DNA from: Macquaria australasica
Lineage: Eukaryota > Chordata > Actinopteri > Centrarchiformes > Percichthyidae
Assembly (NCBI GenBank): GCA_005408345.1
Contig: SEMN01000622.1
Location: forward strand, 124,001-188,000
Length of the DNA: 64,000 nucleotides
Reading direction: 5' to 3'
In this document: positions 48,505 to 61,671 of the stretch, in pieces
How positions within the stretch are numbered: the stretch's first letter is position 1
Layout: each line of letters starts with the position of its first letter
The notes under the pieces: model-generated
Database searches by the model: none
What the model was told of the DNA's origin: nothing
The model's input: only the letters and a program-made list of their open reading frames with translations
Translations under genes and position numbers: made by a program

Positions 48505-51500
48505 ATGTGTGCATCTGTGGCTCTTCTCTTGGTGGCTGTTTTTCTCTTCCTGCTCCTCTTTCAGACCCACAGGGCCAAAGATTTCCCTCCAGGGCCCCGA
48601 CCCATCCCCATCTTTGGAAACTTACTGCAGCTCAATATGGAGAGCCCCATTGCAGATCTGCAGAGGGTAAAGTTAATAATGTTACCAAGATAACCTACTT
48701 GCTTATTATATTTAGATACTGAATTCATGTACTGGTGGATTATTTAAGATTTAATAACCTAAATGGGTAAAATTGGAGAGAATTACATAGTCTTTTAATC
48801 CAAAAACGGTCTTTTGCATCTGTGTTTTTACTTTGTGTTCATACTGTATGTGTCTTAATTTATATGAACTCTATTTTTCTAGGGATTGGAAAAAAAAGGA
48901 TTTTGCTCACAACAATTAATTTAATAGCCTTTGTTTCACACCAGAGGCAGAAAATGCTATGCAGCTGTTCTGACTGCTAGGCTTGTCTGGTGAGCCGAGC
49001 TCGTCACTCAAAATGACCCAAGATATTCCTTTAGGCTGACTTATTCTGTCATCATATACTCAATTATTTATCAGCATTGAAATCCAGAGGAATACAAGTG
49101 CTTTAAAGTGAGGCAGCTCATTCTGTTAGGTGAGAAATATCTATCAAAGTGGCTATATCAGTAAAAATAAGGTCACTCATTCTACTGCTACCACTACTCC
49201 TACTAATAACAACTTGTTAATTATTGGCTCATTTCAGTGACTGATGATTGCATGACATAAAGGTCATATCACCTAAATCCCAGATATTATAATCTACTGT
49301 GTCTCTTTCTCCAGCTGGCCAAACGCTATGGTAACGTCTACAGCCTTTTCATTGGTTCCAGGCCTGCGGTCGTCATCAATGGGCTGCAGGCCATGAAAGA
49401 AGCCCTGGTCAACAAAGCTGCAGACTTCTCTGGCAGACCACAAGACCTAATGGTCAATCATGCTGTGCAAGTGAAAGGTACAGAGCGAGTTCTGGCTTTT
49501 TGTCCATGTAGAGTGATTTTTGCCTTTCATTGTATGCCATCATTCATTCCATCGTGATGAGTATGGTGTCCTGTCACCCTGTGCTGTTTTAGATTAATGT
49601 CACTGGTGAGTTGTTGCTCCGATGTCAGCAGGGTCCACACATAGTAATTTATTATACTCAGTGGTGATAGCACAAAAATCTGGGCCCCATACATATGTAG
49701 CCTCAGTGGGCCCCCTTCCCCTTTTAATACATCTATTGTCACGCCTGTACATATAACTGAACCAGCAAGTGAACACATGCATCTGTTGTGGTAATTAGGG
49801 TTATCAGTAATGAACTGTAATTACTGTGTGAAACTCTGGTTTTCGAACATTATTTCCGTCATGTTTTTTTAGGTCTTCATTATACCCTGGGCATGAGACA
49901 AAAGTGGAAAGCCATCTTACTCTGGCCCCTAAACTGCTAAAGGTTTACTTTATTACTGACAACTGAATAAGAATTCACTGATCAAGTTTTTTCACCACGT
50001 CTAAACAACCAAGATGGAACGGGTTCCGTTCCGGTTCGCGCACCTAATTTTGAACCGTTCTGAGAATTTCAACCAAAAATAAATTGGTTCAGAACCCAAA
50101 AAGTTGGAACCAAAAAATAGCAGTTTTTTCTTGACCTGAAGTGAGAACCGGGATGGCATCGGGGGCGTGTCATACTCTACAGGTTGGAAAGAGAGGATGG
50201 AGAAGGCAGCAATGGTCTATGGTCTACTATGGTAATAGTCTTTTACAACTTATCATTAATAGTTGGTCCATGCTTGTTTTTTTTGGATAAAAACAAATAT
50301 CTGTAATAACACAACAAAAGCTTGCAGGCAATCATTGCGATCCGCCATCTTGCTCCTACTGTTTACTTCTGTTGTGCAACGCCCTCCGCTGATGACGCAT
50401 CCTTGATTACAATGGTTCCTCTCAAAACTGGTGGAAACGCGGGCTGGTTCACTAGAGAGCACCAAGGTTCCAAGAATCCTGAACGGACCCGGTTCAAGAA
50501 CCAGAGCTGATTTGGTGGAAAGGGGGCCTCTGTGGCTGTTTCTCAAACTGCAGGCAATGCTCCTTAATTTATCAGCAAGCTAACTATTATGAGATTAGCT
50601 AGCTAACCACGTACATACCATTATTAACCCATTCGGAAACACAGTTAACAAGTTGTTTTCACAAAACAGCCGCTTCGCCTCTTTCTTTTCTCTTTTGGTA
50701 GCTTGATTTAACTTTTTCTAATCACACAATTGCTTCAAAATATTTTGATATTTAATATTGGGCTCTAATACTGTTTTATATACAAAAAGTTGTCTGATAA
50801 AATTGATTCAGCCAACAGTAATAGTTTACTTTAAAGCTAATAGTATAAATAGCTTACTTATAATATAATGGAAAATCTCTAAATTAAAAAACAAACAACA
50901 ACAAGAAAACCTTTTATTCCAGGCTTTTTGAGGGCCCTCCCAATGTTGATCACAGTTTCTTTAAGAAAATTCAACTTCCTTTCACAAAGTGGAAGATTAT
51001 GTTTAACTTATATCACAAGATCAGTTGGACTGCGGCTGCAAACTGGTCTGAACAAGCCGCCACTACAAAAGGGAGAGCAATAACACTGGGTTAACAGACG
51101 TGCTCTGAACAGAGTCTCTTATGTTGTGCGCATCTCAAGGTTTTGTACTGACCTTAATAAGTTACACAACTCGAATGGGCATGTTTGCTTTCAGAGGACA
51201 GATGGTTCAGGCTCACCTTAAAACAACAAAGTCAAAGGGGGTGTGTTGTAGGCACAAATCTCGGTGCAAATTCTACTCTGATGCTTGATCAGTTTTGACA
51301 CACAGCTTATTGTGAATCTCAGAATAAGCACAGTCAAATTCATAGTGACTCACCATATTAACCAGTGCAGGAAGAGGTATTTACATATTTTACCACAGTG
51401 AAACTGGTAAAACTCCATTACAAGTCCTGCATTGATCATTTTACTGAAGTAAAAGTACGGAAGTATGAACAGAAAACTGTACTCGAGTATCAAAAGTGTT

Positions 51501-54500
51501 AATGTTGTAGCTGGTCATACTAATTATACCTATACTGCTGTTGGGTAGTTTAATTTAAATGATGCATATGCATATGATGCATATATGTTTTGGATGTAAA
51601 ATCTTAATCTGCAAAGTAACTAGGACTACAGTTGTCATATAAAATATAGTGGGGTAAAATGTACAACATTTCCTTCTGAAAGGTAGTGGAGTAGAAGTTT
51701 AAGTGGCATCAAGTGGAAATACTCAAGTACAAAATTGTCTGAAGTACAGTACATAAGTAAATGTACTTAGTTACTTTCCACTACAGAGTAAACTGTCAAT
51801 GCAAGAAAAATACCCTCCTTCTAACAAAAATATAATATTACAGTACACTGTCAAAGAAATAATTGCCAACTAATAAAATAAATTCTCTCAAAGTGATTAC
51901 ATGTTAAGTTTAAAAAGTCCTTATTATGGCACCATCTGGTGGTAGCAGTGGTTGAAGAATGTGATTTAATACATTTTTTGCCACACGAACACTTAAACCA
52001 TCAATATAATTTATGTGTTGATGATGGTGAGTCAATAGGCAGCTCAAGTAGTTATTAATAATAATATGGAAATTAAAGCTTGTCATTTTAAAGTGAATAC
52101 ACCATTCCTTCCAAGTTCTAAATTGACCTTCTTGCATGTAGCTCATGCTCCCGGAGTGATTCTAGCAGATTATAACCCTGGCTGGAGAGAGCATAGACGC
52201 TTTGGTTTGATGGCCCTGAGAAACTTTGGTCTGGGGAAACAGTCCATGGAGCAGAGCATTCTGGGAGAGATACATCACATCATAAAGCTGCTGGAGCAGA
52301 GTGTCGGTATGTCCATTTTGTCCACAAACAGGACACATCAATTGTTTGTTATATGGTTAAACATTAATATTGTGCAGGACATCAGGATTTAGAAATTGAT
52401 CTTTTGAACTCTTTGCTGAAAACCAGAAACCCAGAAGTCAATATCTTTATCTTATATTCTTTTCTCATTATATCTTTTTCCTTTTTTAAATCTTAGTATA
52501 TGAGGTTTAGACCATTACTGACTCTGTTTTGGTCAAGGTCATGTCCATGAATCATTGTTCATGTTGTTTTTGCAGGTAAGACCATGAATCCACACCTGCT
52601 GTTCCACAATGCAGCCTCCAACGTCATCTGCCGAGTTCTGTTTGCTCGGCAGTTCGACTATGAGGATGAGTTCATGAAGTTTTTTATTGGCTTTTTTCAT
52701 GACAACTCCAAAATAATCAACGGGCGCTGGGGTATGGTGAGTCGCATTTTTGACAACAAAACCACTCAATGACATAGCATCAATACTATAAATGTAGAGT
52801 GAATATAATATGTAAACTTGCTTAGTAAAACAGTGTGAGATAGATATTAAATATTGAACCATTATATTAAACGGAAATTGTCAAGATTAGCTTGCGTACA
52901 ATATATGTAAGAACAAAAAAAAGTGGATTTGGAGATGGACCTCAGTACTACAGTACATTGTACCTTATAGTATTGTTACATAGTTAAGTTCTTTAGAACA
53001 CCTTTCCACTGAGAACTGCAGTAAAGCAGCTCTCTTAGAATCACCTCAGAAAAACATTAAGGCTTCTTAAACTTTGTAATTTTTCATTTTCTCTCCCATA
53101 CAGATTTATGACTCTATCCCCATAGCGCGCAACCTGCCACTGCCCTTCCAGAGAGCCTTTAAGATGTTCAAGGTATGTTTGGTAAAGCGTTCATTTCAAG
53201 GTCTGGCAAACAGCCATTAAATCATGTTTTATTACAAAGATAATGGCTTATGGGTTCAATTGATGGAGTTGATAAGTACCTGGTCATTTCTGTAGTAAAG
53301 GCCAAGGAATAACAAAATGACCTGCCAACCAGGAAGAGTCACTCTGCATTGCAGAAAAATTGCCCTGCTGCTCAATGAAAGTAAGAGCAAAAGAAAATCT
53401 GTACCAGATTCATGACAATCCATCCAATAGTTGTCAATCTGAAAAAAGATTCAACCTGCTCATGGCACTGCATGAAAAGTCAGAAGGTCACCAAAGTCAT
53501 TAAAATACATTTTCTTGGAATCATGATTATCTCCACTGAATTTTCTGCCTGTCCATTTATTAGATGCTGAGATATTTTCTAGCTGCTAGCATGGCTAAAA
53601 AAAGTAGGAAGGAAGCTGGGCAAGACGCAAAAATCATGGGGGGGAAAAAACATCAACCAATGAAAGAAATAAAAATTAGGGACACATAGAAAGAAATAAA
53701 AAAATAAAAAAGGAAGAATAGAGGGAAGGAAAGAAAAAAAGGAAAGAAAGACATGGAAGAAAGAAGAGTAAGAGCAGGAAAGAAAGAATGAATATACCGT
53801 AGTAAAGCTGGCAGCGGGGTAACAAATGCTGTGAAGGATGATTCTGCCTGATTAGCAGGTCATTGTGACTCAGTCTCTGCGGTAACTGAATGGGTCACCG
53901 TGCCATGACGGGGTGATTAGAGAGACACATTTTTTGAATAAGAACTAAAACACATGAGTTTTAACTACAATACAGTGCTCCGAAACAGCACAACCTCATA
54001 AGGCTGCTGAATAACATTGCTCTACTGAATATGGCATGCTGGGAAATTGTTAGACGGAGCAGCCCAGGACATTACAGTATCCCTGTAAATGGGTTTACAT
54101 TCATCAGTGTAGCTTAAAAACAAACAAGCTGTGGCTCTGGAAAATAAAGCATTACTGTACGTTAAATAGACTTGAAAAAAAATATCTGTAGCCATGAGAA
54201 ACTTGAAAAAACATTGTTTGTAAAACTTGACGAACCTGTTTATTTCTTGCCAGCTTGCACATGAAAGATATTTGGAGATGTTGGCTGAGAACAAAAAGAC
54301 CAGAGTTCCTTTCAAACCGCGACATTTCATTGACTGCTACCTGGATGAAATGGATAAGGTATGTGTGTCTTTTTGTTAATAGGAAGAATTCTGTTCAGAG
54401 CAGCGGCATGCTGCAGATCAGTAAGACCTTTTAGCTGTGGTGGTGGTGAGAGAATGAGCAGTATTTACTCACTCTTTCTCTCTCTTGCCTGCCTGCAAAG

Positions 54501-56578
54501 AGAGGAGATGATGGCTCGTCATTTTCTGAAGACCAGCTTTGTGCATTTATTTTGGATCTTCACTTTGCTGGGACTGACACGACCGCTAACACTCTGCTCG
54601 CTGCCTTCCTCTACCTAATGAACTATCCACAGACACAGGGTATGTCTGTCATCTGTCAGTCTGCTTTATTTAGCCATGCTAGAGGCTGTAGGGATGGCAA
54701 TGTCAGTCTGTCAGCCAGTCGGTCCACCTGACTGAAATATCTCAACAGCTATAATATTGATTGACATGCAATTTTGTACAGACATTCGTGGCTCCCAGAT
54801 GATGCATCTTAGTGACTTTGATGATCCCCTGACCTTTCTTCTAGCCCCAGCATGGGGTTGACATTTGTGGTTTTGAGTGAAATATCTCAACCACAATTGA
54901 ATGAATTGCCATAAAAATTGGTACACACATTCATGGTCACCAGAGGATGAATTGTAATCACTTTGATTTTTCATCTAGGACCATCATGAGGTCAAAGTTT
55001 TAATTTGTCCAATACTGGTTCTGGTTTATGACCAAATACCTGAAAAACAAGTGACGTTTTGAGCAGCCTCAGCTGTGCTTTGTGTTTAGTGCTAATTAGC
55101 AAGTGTTAGCATGCTAACATGCTAAACTAAGATGGTGAACAACAGTAAACATTATACCTGCTAACTATCAGCATGTTATCATTGCCAGTGTGAGCATGAA
55201 CATGTTGACGTTAGCATTTAGCTCAAAGCTTAGTACAGCCTCACAGAGAAGCTAGCATGGCTGTAGACCATAGACTGTATATAAAGATGGACGACGCGTC
55301 TTCACTTTCTCCCACTTCTTTCTGCTAACTGTTTCACTCTTTGTCTCCCTCTGTCCATGCTGTCTTTCTCTCTGTATTCCTCAGAGCGCTGTCAGCAGGA
55401 AATAGATAAGGTTCTGGATGGGAAGGATGAAGCCTGTTTCGAAGACAGACACCAGATGCCCTATGTGCAGGTACAAGGATTATTGGATCATATTCGGATT
55501 CATATTTACACCTCTATTTTGTATCCGATTTTTTAAATTTCAGGTTTCTGTGAAGTGTAACATTCCTGTTATCTAATATATCTGAGATGTTACGATGCTG
55601 CAGAGTGATGCTCTAACAGCTGTCTCTGTCGTGCAGGCTGTCATTCATGAGATCCAGAGGATGGCTGACACTGTTCCTCTCAGTGTTTTCCACTGCACCA
55701 CTAGAGATACAGAGTTAATGGGATACTCCATACCCAGGGTAAAATATAATTTGTGACGGAATAAAAAAAATATAGAAAATGCTTATTAAGGAATATCCCT
55801 CTAAGCACTTTCAGGTCATATTTACTGTAGAGGAAATAGTTGATGCTAAAATGTCCTGTCTTAACAACCATCTTTACAATGTGGTTCTGTGAAGCACTAT
55901 TCAAAGCCACAGAACTTATTATATTCAGGTGGAGATCCATGTGTTTAAAATGAAAAGACATTTATATTTTATATATAAAACATATTTTTGGCAACCAGAT
56001 TGAACCCAGGAGTTTCTGATGAAATGGGGGTCTATGTAAAAGCATGGGAAAGAGGATCCACAGTGGTGAGAGTCATAGTTGTGTGTTTACATTTTAATAG
56101 ACCCCTTTTCTTCTTTGTTGTTTGTTCTTCAGGGAACCATTATCATCCCCAACCTGTCCTCAGTGCTGAATGACGAGGGACAGTGGAAATCCCCCTATGA
56201 ATTCAACCCTGAAAACTTCCTCAATGAGAAGGGAGAGTTTGTGAAGCCAGAGGCCTTCATGCCTTTCTCTACAGGTGAGTGAGTGAAAATGATGATTACA
56301 TTCATAGATAGACCGGGAGGTTTGATTGAGGAAATATCATTAAGTTATAGAAAATATGTTGGTATTTTTAACCGGCAGGTCCTCGTATGTGTCTCGGAGA
56401 GGGTCTGGCTCGTATGGAGCTCTTCCTCACCGTGGTGACTCTGCTGAGGAGGTTCAAGTTCATCTGGCCTGAGGATGCAGGAGAGCCAGAATACACTCCT
56501 GTTTTTGGGACAACCCAAACCCCCAAACCTTATTGCATGAAGGTCCAACTCAGAAAAGCTATTCCTCCGTTTACATAA
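48505..56578 (+). CDS. Cytochrome P450 family 2 protein, gene 2 (497 aa, 11 exons)
   Basis: Tandem paralogue of gene 1 with the same 11-exon plan. Exons: 48505-48666, 49315-49477, 52142-52306, 52576-52736, 53104-53172, 54254-54358, 54501-54639, 55385-55470, 55637-55738, 56133-56274, 56379-56578; 1494 nt, phases consistent. Membrane anchor (residues 1-20), hinge FPPGPRPIP; helix C WREHRRF; I-helix FAGTDTTANT; ExxR as EIQR; PENF; heme loop FSTGPRMCLGEG. Exon 3 cannot use the acceptor position of gene 1 because the AG there is changed (CCCG/GAG). The nearest good site, TGTAG at 52137-52141, adds four codons (AHAP) in frame. A GGAG site three bases further would also keep frame but is weak. An intact catalytic core suggests an active microsomal enzyme; substrate and subfamily unknown. 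Confidence 0.95.
49215..49307 (+). repeat. 93-bp perfect repeat, intron 1 copy
   Basis: Second copy, ending seven bases before the exon 2 acceptor CCAG, so it supplies most of the 3' end of intron 1, including the likely branch region. Confidence 0.95.
50000..50530. repeat. Probable nonautonomous DNA element in intron 2 of P450 gene 2
   Basis: GAACCGGTTC-like motifs at both sides (GGAACGGGTTCCGTTCC on the left; CGGACCCGGTTCAAGAACC and TTTGGTGGAAAGGGGGC on the right) are typical of a fish hAT-type MITE. Exact ends and target duplication were not resolved. Confidence 0.4.
51360..51790. repeat. Copy of the AGTACTTA-rich fish MITE, intron 2 of P450 gene 2
   Basis: Contains TACTGAAGTAAAAGTACGGA, TGTCTGAAGTACAGTACATA and GTACTTAGTTACTTTCCACT, in the manner of the complete element at 58369-58838 but in inverted orientation and diverged. 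Confidence 0.55.
53680..53790 (+). repeat. Purine-rich tract (AAAG/GGAA)n
   Basis: About 110 bases almost free of pyrimidines in intron 5 of P450 gene 2. Confidence 0.7.
54640..55270 (+). repeat. GTTAGCATGCTAAC-family repeat, long copy in intron 7 of P450 gene 2
   Basis: Contains the left part of the family (GTGAAATATCTCAACCACAA, GGTCACCAGAGGATGAAT, CATGAGGTCAAAGTT) and the right part (TTAGTGCTAATTAGCAAG, GTTAGCATGCTAACATGC, GACGTTAGCATTTAGCTCAA). Left-part fragments also occur near 40750-40960, 53460-53600 and 58215-58360. Confidence 0.7.
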
Positions 56579-56959
56579 TCAGAACAGTGGATATACATTT
56601 AGAAAAACAATTACGAGTAGCATTCATAGTGGGTGAGTATAATGTTTTAAAAAGGTAAAAAAAAAGAGAGATTTTGATTTAAGCACTTTTTGGAAGTCAT
56701 TTTTATTAGGAGCACAGTATTAAAAAACAGTTTTTAGTGGTATAGATAAAGTTAAAATATAGTTGCAGCAGGAGACCAAAGCACTTATTTGAATGCTAAT
56801 GACTGCTAATGTTGCTCCGTGTCTGCAGATGATGTGTAAATAGGCAACTGGCAACTGTTTGTTAGCATGTCATCAAGCTATAAAAACTTTATCATGTGTG
56901 TGATGTTCAGCTTGCTGTGGAGTTCTGCCCCCAAGTGGACAAAAAACTGATAAATGCAG

Positions 56960-57812
56960 CTTTAAAGTGGCTATAATCAATGTTTTTGTAATAACAAGAT
57001 ATCATATGCCAATGTGAAAATGTGAAAGGGTTTGTTCATTGTGATAAGATTTAGAATTAGTGAGAATTATCACCTGAATCTGCCGCTCCCCTCAGCTTTA
57101 CGTTTGAGCTTATTATTTAGCTGTCCGGCCCAGCAGGCAGCTGTTTTCATTAAACAAAAAAAAAAAAGCTCTAAAAACCCATTGTACACTACCTGCTCAG
57201 CACCAAATGGCAAATACACAAAGTTAGCAACTAGCTGCTGAACATAGTGGAGCATTTAGCAGCTAAAGAGCCAGATTTTTCCATGAGGAGTTGGTAGAGA
57301 CCACAAACAGAGCTAAAGGAGAGTGAATATTGGACTTACATCCAGGTGGACACCAACCCAACTCCAAATGAATGATAATGTTGCTGCATAACTGCTGGAT
57401 GTGTAAATAAGTGTACATGGGAGAAGTTTTCCTTCAGGGCTTTCTGCCAGAAAGCCTTTAGGAAGTCAGGTGATGTAGTATAGTCCATGTAGCAGGGAGG
57501 AGGTCAGGGTGGATGGATGTATGGGTCCAATACTGGACTTTCACCCAGAAGACTGCTGTTTGTGTCCCGTGTGAAACCAAATGTCAGTGTTGACTTATTA
57601 TTTTAACCCAAACCATGATTTTTTCCTAAACCTAACCAAACTGCGACCATTTTACAACATTAACCACGTGTTAGAAAGTCCTGAAGGCAAACTTCTCCCA
57701 TGTGCTAAATAAGCAACTGTTTGCTAACAACTTCACCATACCAGTGTTGTGCATAGGAATCGTTTCGGCCGCCCCCAAGTGGCCACAAACAAACTGATTA
57801 ATGCAGCTTTAA
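56960..57812. repeat. TTTAAAGCTGCATT-family copy carrying a nested MITE
   Basis: Family motifs CACTACCTGCTCAGCACCAA and AAAGTTAGCAACTAGCTG on the left, and GCCCCCAAGTGGCCACAAAC with ATTAATGCAGCTTTAAAC on the right, flank a 294-bp insertion. A 5'-truncated relative (56790-56966) lies immediately before. Confidence 0.7.
57412..57705. mobile_element. MITE (294 bp) with 8-bp target duplication
   Basis: Inverted ends ACATGGGAGAAGTTTTCCTT and the complement of ACATGGGAGAAGTTTGCCTT. Perfect duplication TAAATAAG at 57404-57411 and 57706-57713, which restores the uninterrupted family sequence when the element is removed. hAT-like by duplication length. Confidence 0.85.
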
Positions 57813-58368
57813 ACATTACAGAGGAAAGAATATAAGGTCTATAAACTACACTGTGATCTTTATTGAATGCAACAAAGCTGCTAATTGTAGTCATAGTGTA
57901 GTTTACTGTTTGTAACTTTGAGTTATATCTTATCAGATGAAACTATATACTCTACTATATACTAAGATTTTCTATTTTTCAGTTACAATTATAAAACGTA
58001 TTATTAAGTGTTCCCTTGTTGATGTAAAATTGTAAAAATTGTAATTGTTGTGCACCATCAAATCATGTGTAACTTTGTCCCCTGCTCAACAAAGAATGGT
58101 TGATAGAGGGTGGTGCCATAGGAAAGGATGGAGTGTCCACAATGGAAAATGTTCATCGACTGGGGGGGCATTCATTTGTCTAATGAATTCAGTTTTTGAT
58201 TTAACATGTGTACAAGTGGAAATTTTGACCTCATGGTGGCACTAAAGGAAAGGTCATGGAGTCACCAAAATCACCAGGATTCAATCTCTGGGGACTATCA
58301 ATATCCACAACAAATTTTGTGGATGTCCAACCAGTTGTCAAGATGTCTTAATTGTTGTGGACTAAAGT

Positions 58369-58838
58369 CAGTGGAGGAAAGTAACTAAGTACATTTACTC
58401 AAATACTGTAAGTACAATTTTGAGGTACCTGAATTTCCATTTTATGCTATACTTACCACTGCATTTCTGAAGGAAATATTGTACTTTTTACTCCACTACA
58501 TTAGTGGATAATATGTATAATATTACGGCTGAAAGCTGTAGTTACTTGTTACTTTGCAGTGACTGTTAGATACAAAACCTCTGATGACCTTATAAAATAT
58601 GATGGCTTGTAATAGTTTACACTAAATATAAATAATTAAAATCAGCTCACCCATGACCTGCCACAAAATTAGAATAATATTAGTAAAGTATAGTATAATA
58701 GTAGTAAAGTGTAAAGTATTTGATACTTTAAGTACATTTTATTTTGAAGGCAGGATTTTTACTTATAATTGAGTATATTTATACTGTGTATTAATACTTT
58801 TACTTGAGTAAAGGATCTGAATACTTCTTCCACCACTG
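58369..58838. mobile_element. Complete nonautonomous hAT-like element (470 bp)
   Basis: Inverted ends CAGTGGAGGAAAGTA and TACTTCTTCCACCACTG. Perfect 8-bp duplication ACTAAAGT at 58361-58368 and 58839-58846. This is a well-known abundant fish MITE type, rich in AAGTAC motifs. Confidence 0.9.
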
Positions 58839-59274
58839 ACTAAAGTGTTGGACAGACTGACACTCATGGATTTACTTCTCCTATTATGTCCCCTCTCTAG
58901 TGAGACCATACACTACCCCACGTTAAAAGAACATAAACCTGCGTTGTGAGACACTAGAACGTCTCTGTTTGTGTTTGAATCAGTTAGTTGAATATGTAGG
59001 TCATAGTTGCTGTGGTGTTACTGCACAAACAGTACAGTCCATCCACTTCATAACAACATCAATATATTTATGATCATTCTCAGAAATAATAAGGGACCTG
59101 TCTTTTCTACCTGCCATAGAGGTACACTGAACCCTGCACTATTCAGGTTCACCAGTGGCGTTTTGATGGTTGGACAGTGGTGTATTATTGACACTTTTGT
59201 GTGGATGCTGTATTGTTTTGCTGGGCGGTCTCTTGATTGTCAGTGGGAGGCCGGGGGTAGGGGGGGTGGGCTTG

Positions 59275-59278
<4 letters not shown>

Positions 59279-59327
<49 letters not shown>
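59279..59327. repeat. (GT)n microsatellite upstream of hsf4
   Basis: About 24 GT units, 400 bp before the hsf4 ATG. Confidence 0.95.
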
Positions 59328-59329
<2 letters not shown>

Positions 59330-59728
59330 ACGTGGACCTTCTGTGATGACATTCAGTTGGATGACTGGTGTGGCAGGGAGGACAGAGAGAGGAGAGCAAA
59401 AGAGGAAAAGAAACACACAGAAATAGATTAAAGGAGGATATATTAAACAAACAAGTCAAGAAAAAAGGAACAGCAAAGAAAGAAGAAAAAGTGAAAATCA
59501 GAGACAAGGTGAGAGACAGGTTGACTGATTGAAATGGAATCGAAGACACTGAGACAAACTTGGGATTATCAGTAACGGATCATCAGAAGTGGAGTTTCTC
59601 AAACATGGACTAGTCTGGGAGTCTGCACATACATACATACACGCACACACCATCTACACACACAAACACACACACACATTTTCACAGTTTCCTGTTGTGA
59701 GCCGTCTTGGCAGTGGGCAGGTGTCAGT

Positions 59729-61640
59729 ATGCAGGAGTCTCCAGGTGCCATGGGCGTAGACGGCAGCTACGCCAGCAATGTTCCAGCCTTTCTCACCAAG
59801 CTGTGGACCCTGGTGGAGGATCCAGATACCAACCACCTGATCTGCTGGAGCGCTGTGAGTCAGTCCTCAGGACGTACTGTACATGATACTGTAGTAACTC
59901 TGTGAGGAATGCAATTGGCCATGGCATTCAATTCCCTCCAGTGTGTGTTCAGTGTATGGGTAATTTCAGTTTACACAAACAACAAGACTACAATGTAAGA
60001 ACTATGTCCTCTAAATCATCATCCTCTTCCTCAGTGAACACACTCTAGTGCTAGTGTTCATTGTCTACCTGCTGTTCTTTTATTAGGAACAGCCCATTTT
60101 GATAAAATAAGTTGTGACTAGGCACCAAACAGTTTTGTGTCTCACAACCTGAAAAGGAGAAATGACATCTTTGTATGACGTGAGGAAGAAATCTTTGATG
60201 AAATGTGCACACATCGTTCACTGGGCTGATCAGAAAATAGGTTTAGCGCCAACAAATAAACAACAGACTTTATGAGGATAATAAACTTGAACAAATAAGA
60301 TCAATATAAAACGGAATATATATTGAGCCAGCAATTAAACTGTGCGACAGGAGCTGAGCTAGCTCCCTACTCAGGGGGTCGCTACCAAGGCTTGTTCCCG
60401 CGTCGCGCGCTCGTTTATCTGGCTAACTAGCCACATCTCCTGCTGTGTAGCCTAGATAATGGATACTTGTTTAGCAACTAGCTAACTCTCGAAGTGGACT
60501 GAACCCAGAGAAAAGAAAAGCACTAGCAGGTCTAATTTGTCTTCTATAGTATTAGAATGTAAACATAATAATATATACAGTATGATATAAATCAATGACA
60601 CAAAAGACGTTAATAAAGCTGATGTTATAACATAAGGAGAAGTTTAGAGGGGAAATCACTCTTTGGCAGAACTGCTGACACCTGCTGGACAACGATGTTT
60701 TAGTAGGAGGTCCCAAAAAGATTGTGATTAAGTGAAATCCTTTTTTTAAAATAAATCCTCCTTTAGAGCGGTTGTTTGAACTGGTTTTATCGAAGCACCA
60801 GGAATCGCTTTACAACAAAGTGTACTTCTGAAGAGTTCATAGGTTTTATAAATGGTTATGTTATTGGTTGATTAATCATTTATTAGTGGCATTTCACAGT
60901 ATTTTACAGTAATGAGCCATCATAATGCATACATATATCTCACTGTTTGTCAGGTTGTGAGCCTGCATTTAAGTGAGGGATCTGTTTAATTGGTGTGTAT
61001 CCTCTGCCAAAGTAGCATGTGTTCTTTGGCGTTAAAAGTGCATTCTGATGACCTGACTTTTACAAGTGCTACCTTTAGCACTTCACTTTTGACCTTTGAC
61101 CCAGGATAAGCAGCTAAATTTAAAATTCTGTGAGCAAATAGGAGCACTTAATCGTCATTTAATCCTTGTCCATGAAGAAAAACATCATTTTCTATGTAAA
61201 ATTTGTTTTGATAGCATTGTCTAGATGATAGAAAACAGAGACCATATGTGGCTTCCTCCCAGGGAATGAGTTGTGCAGGACTGATGTGTGACACAAAGAC
61301 GAGGCCTCATTGATAAACAGGAAGAGGACAGCTTCTCTGTTCTTCTTCGTAGGGAGACAAACACACAGACAGATGCTGTCCAGTCCCATGACATCTATAG
61401 TTAGTGTGCAGCATCAGCTGTTGCATTGTCAGGCTATCAGTAGGCAAGTGAGCATCACTACATCCAAGGTAACAGCAACGTCTTATTAGAATTGTCTAAA
61501 CTTTATAAATTTCACACCTGTTGTGCAAATGGGTTTTGCTAACTCCCGATATAAAGAATTTACAATACTTTACACAATACTGCTCATCAGAGTAAAACAG
61601 AGCTACTAACGTTGGGAGAGAGAGCATGACTCATCATCCC

Positions 61641-61671
<31 letters not shown>

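Larger units (their letters stand above)
56579..59728. other. Intergenic space between P450 gene 2 and hsf4
   Basis: No gene. It contains two TTTAAAGCTGCATT-family copies, a 294-bp MITE, a complete 470-bp hAT-like element, a (GT)n at 59279-59327 and a purine-rich stretch (59370-59540) just upstream of hsf4. Confidence 0.6.
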
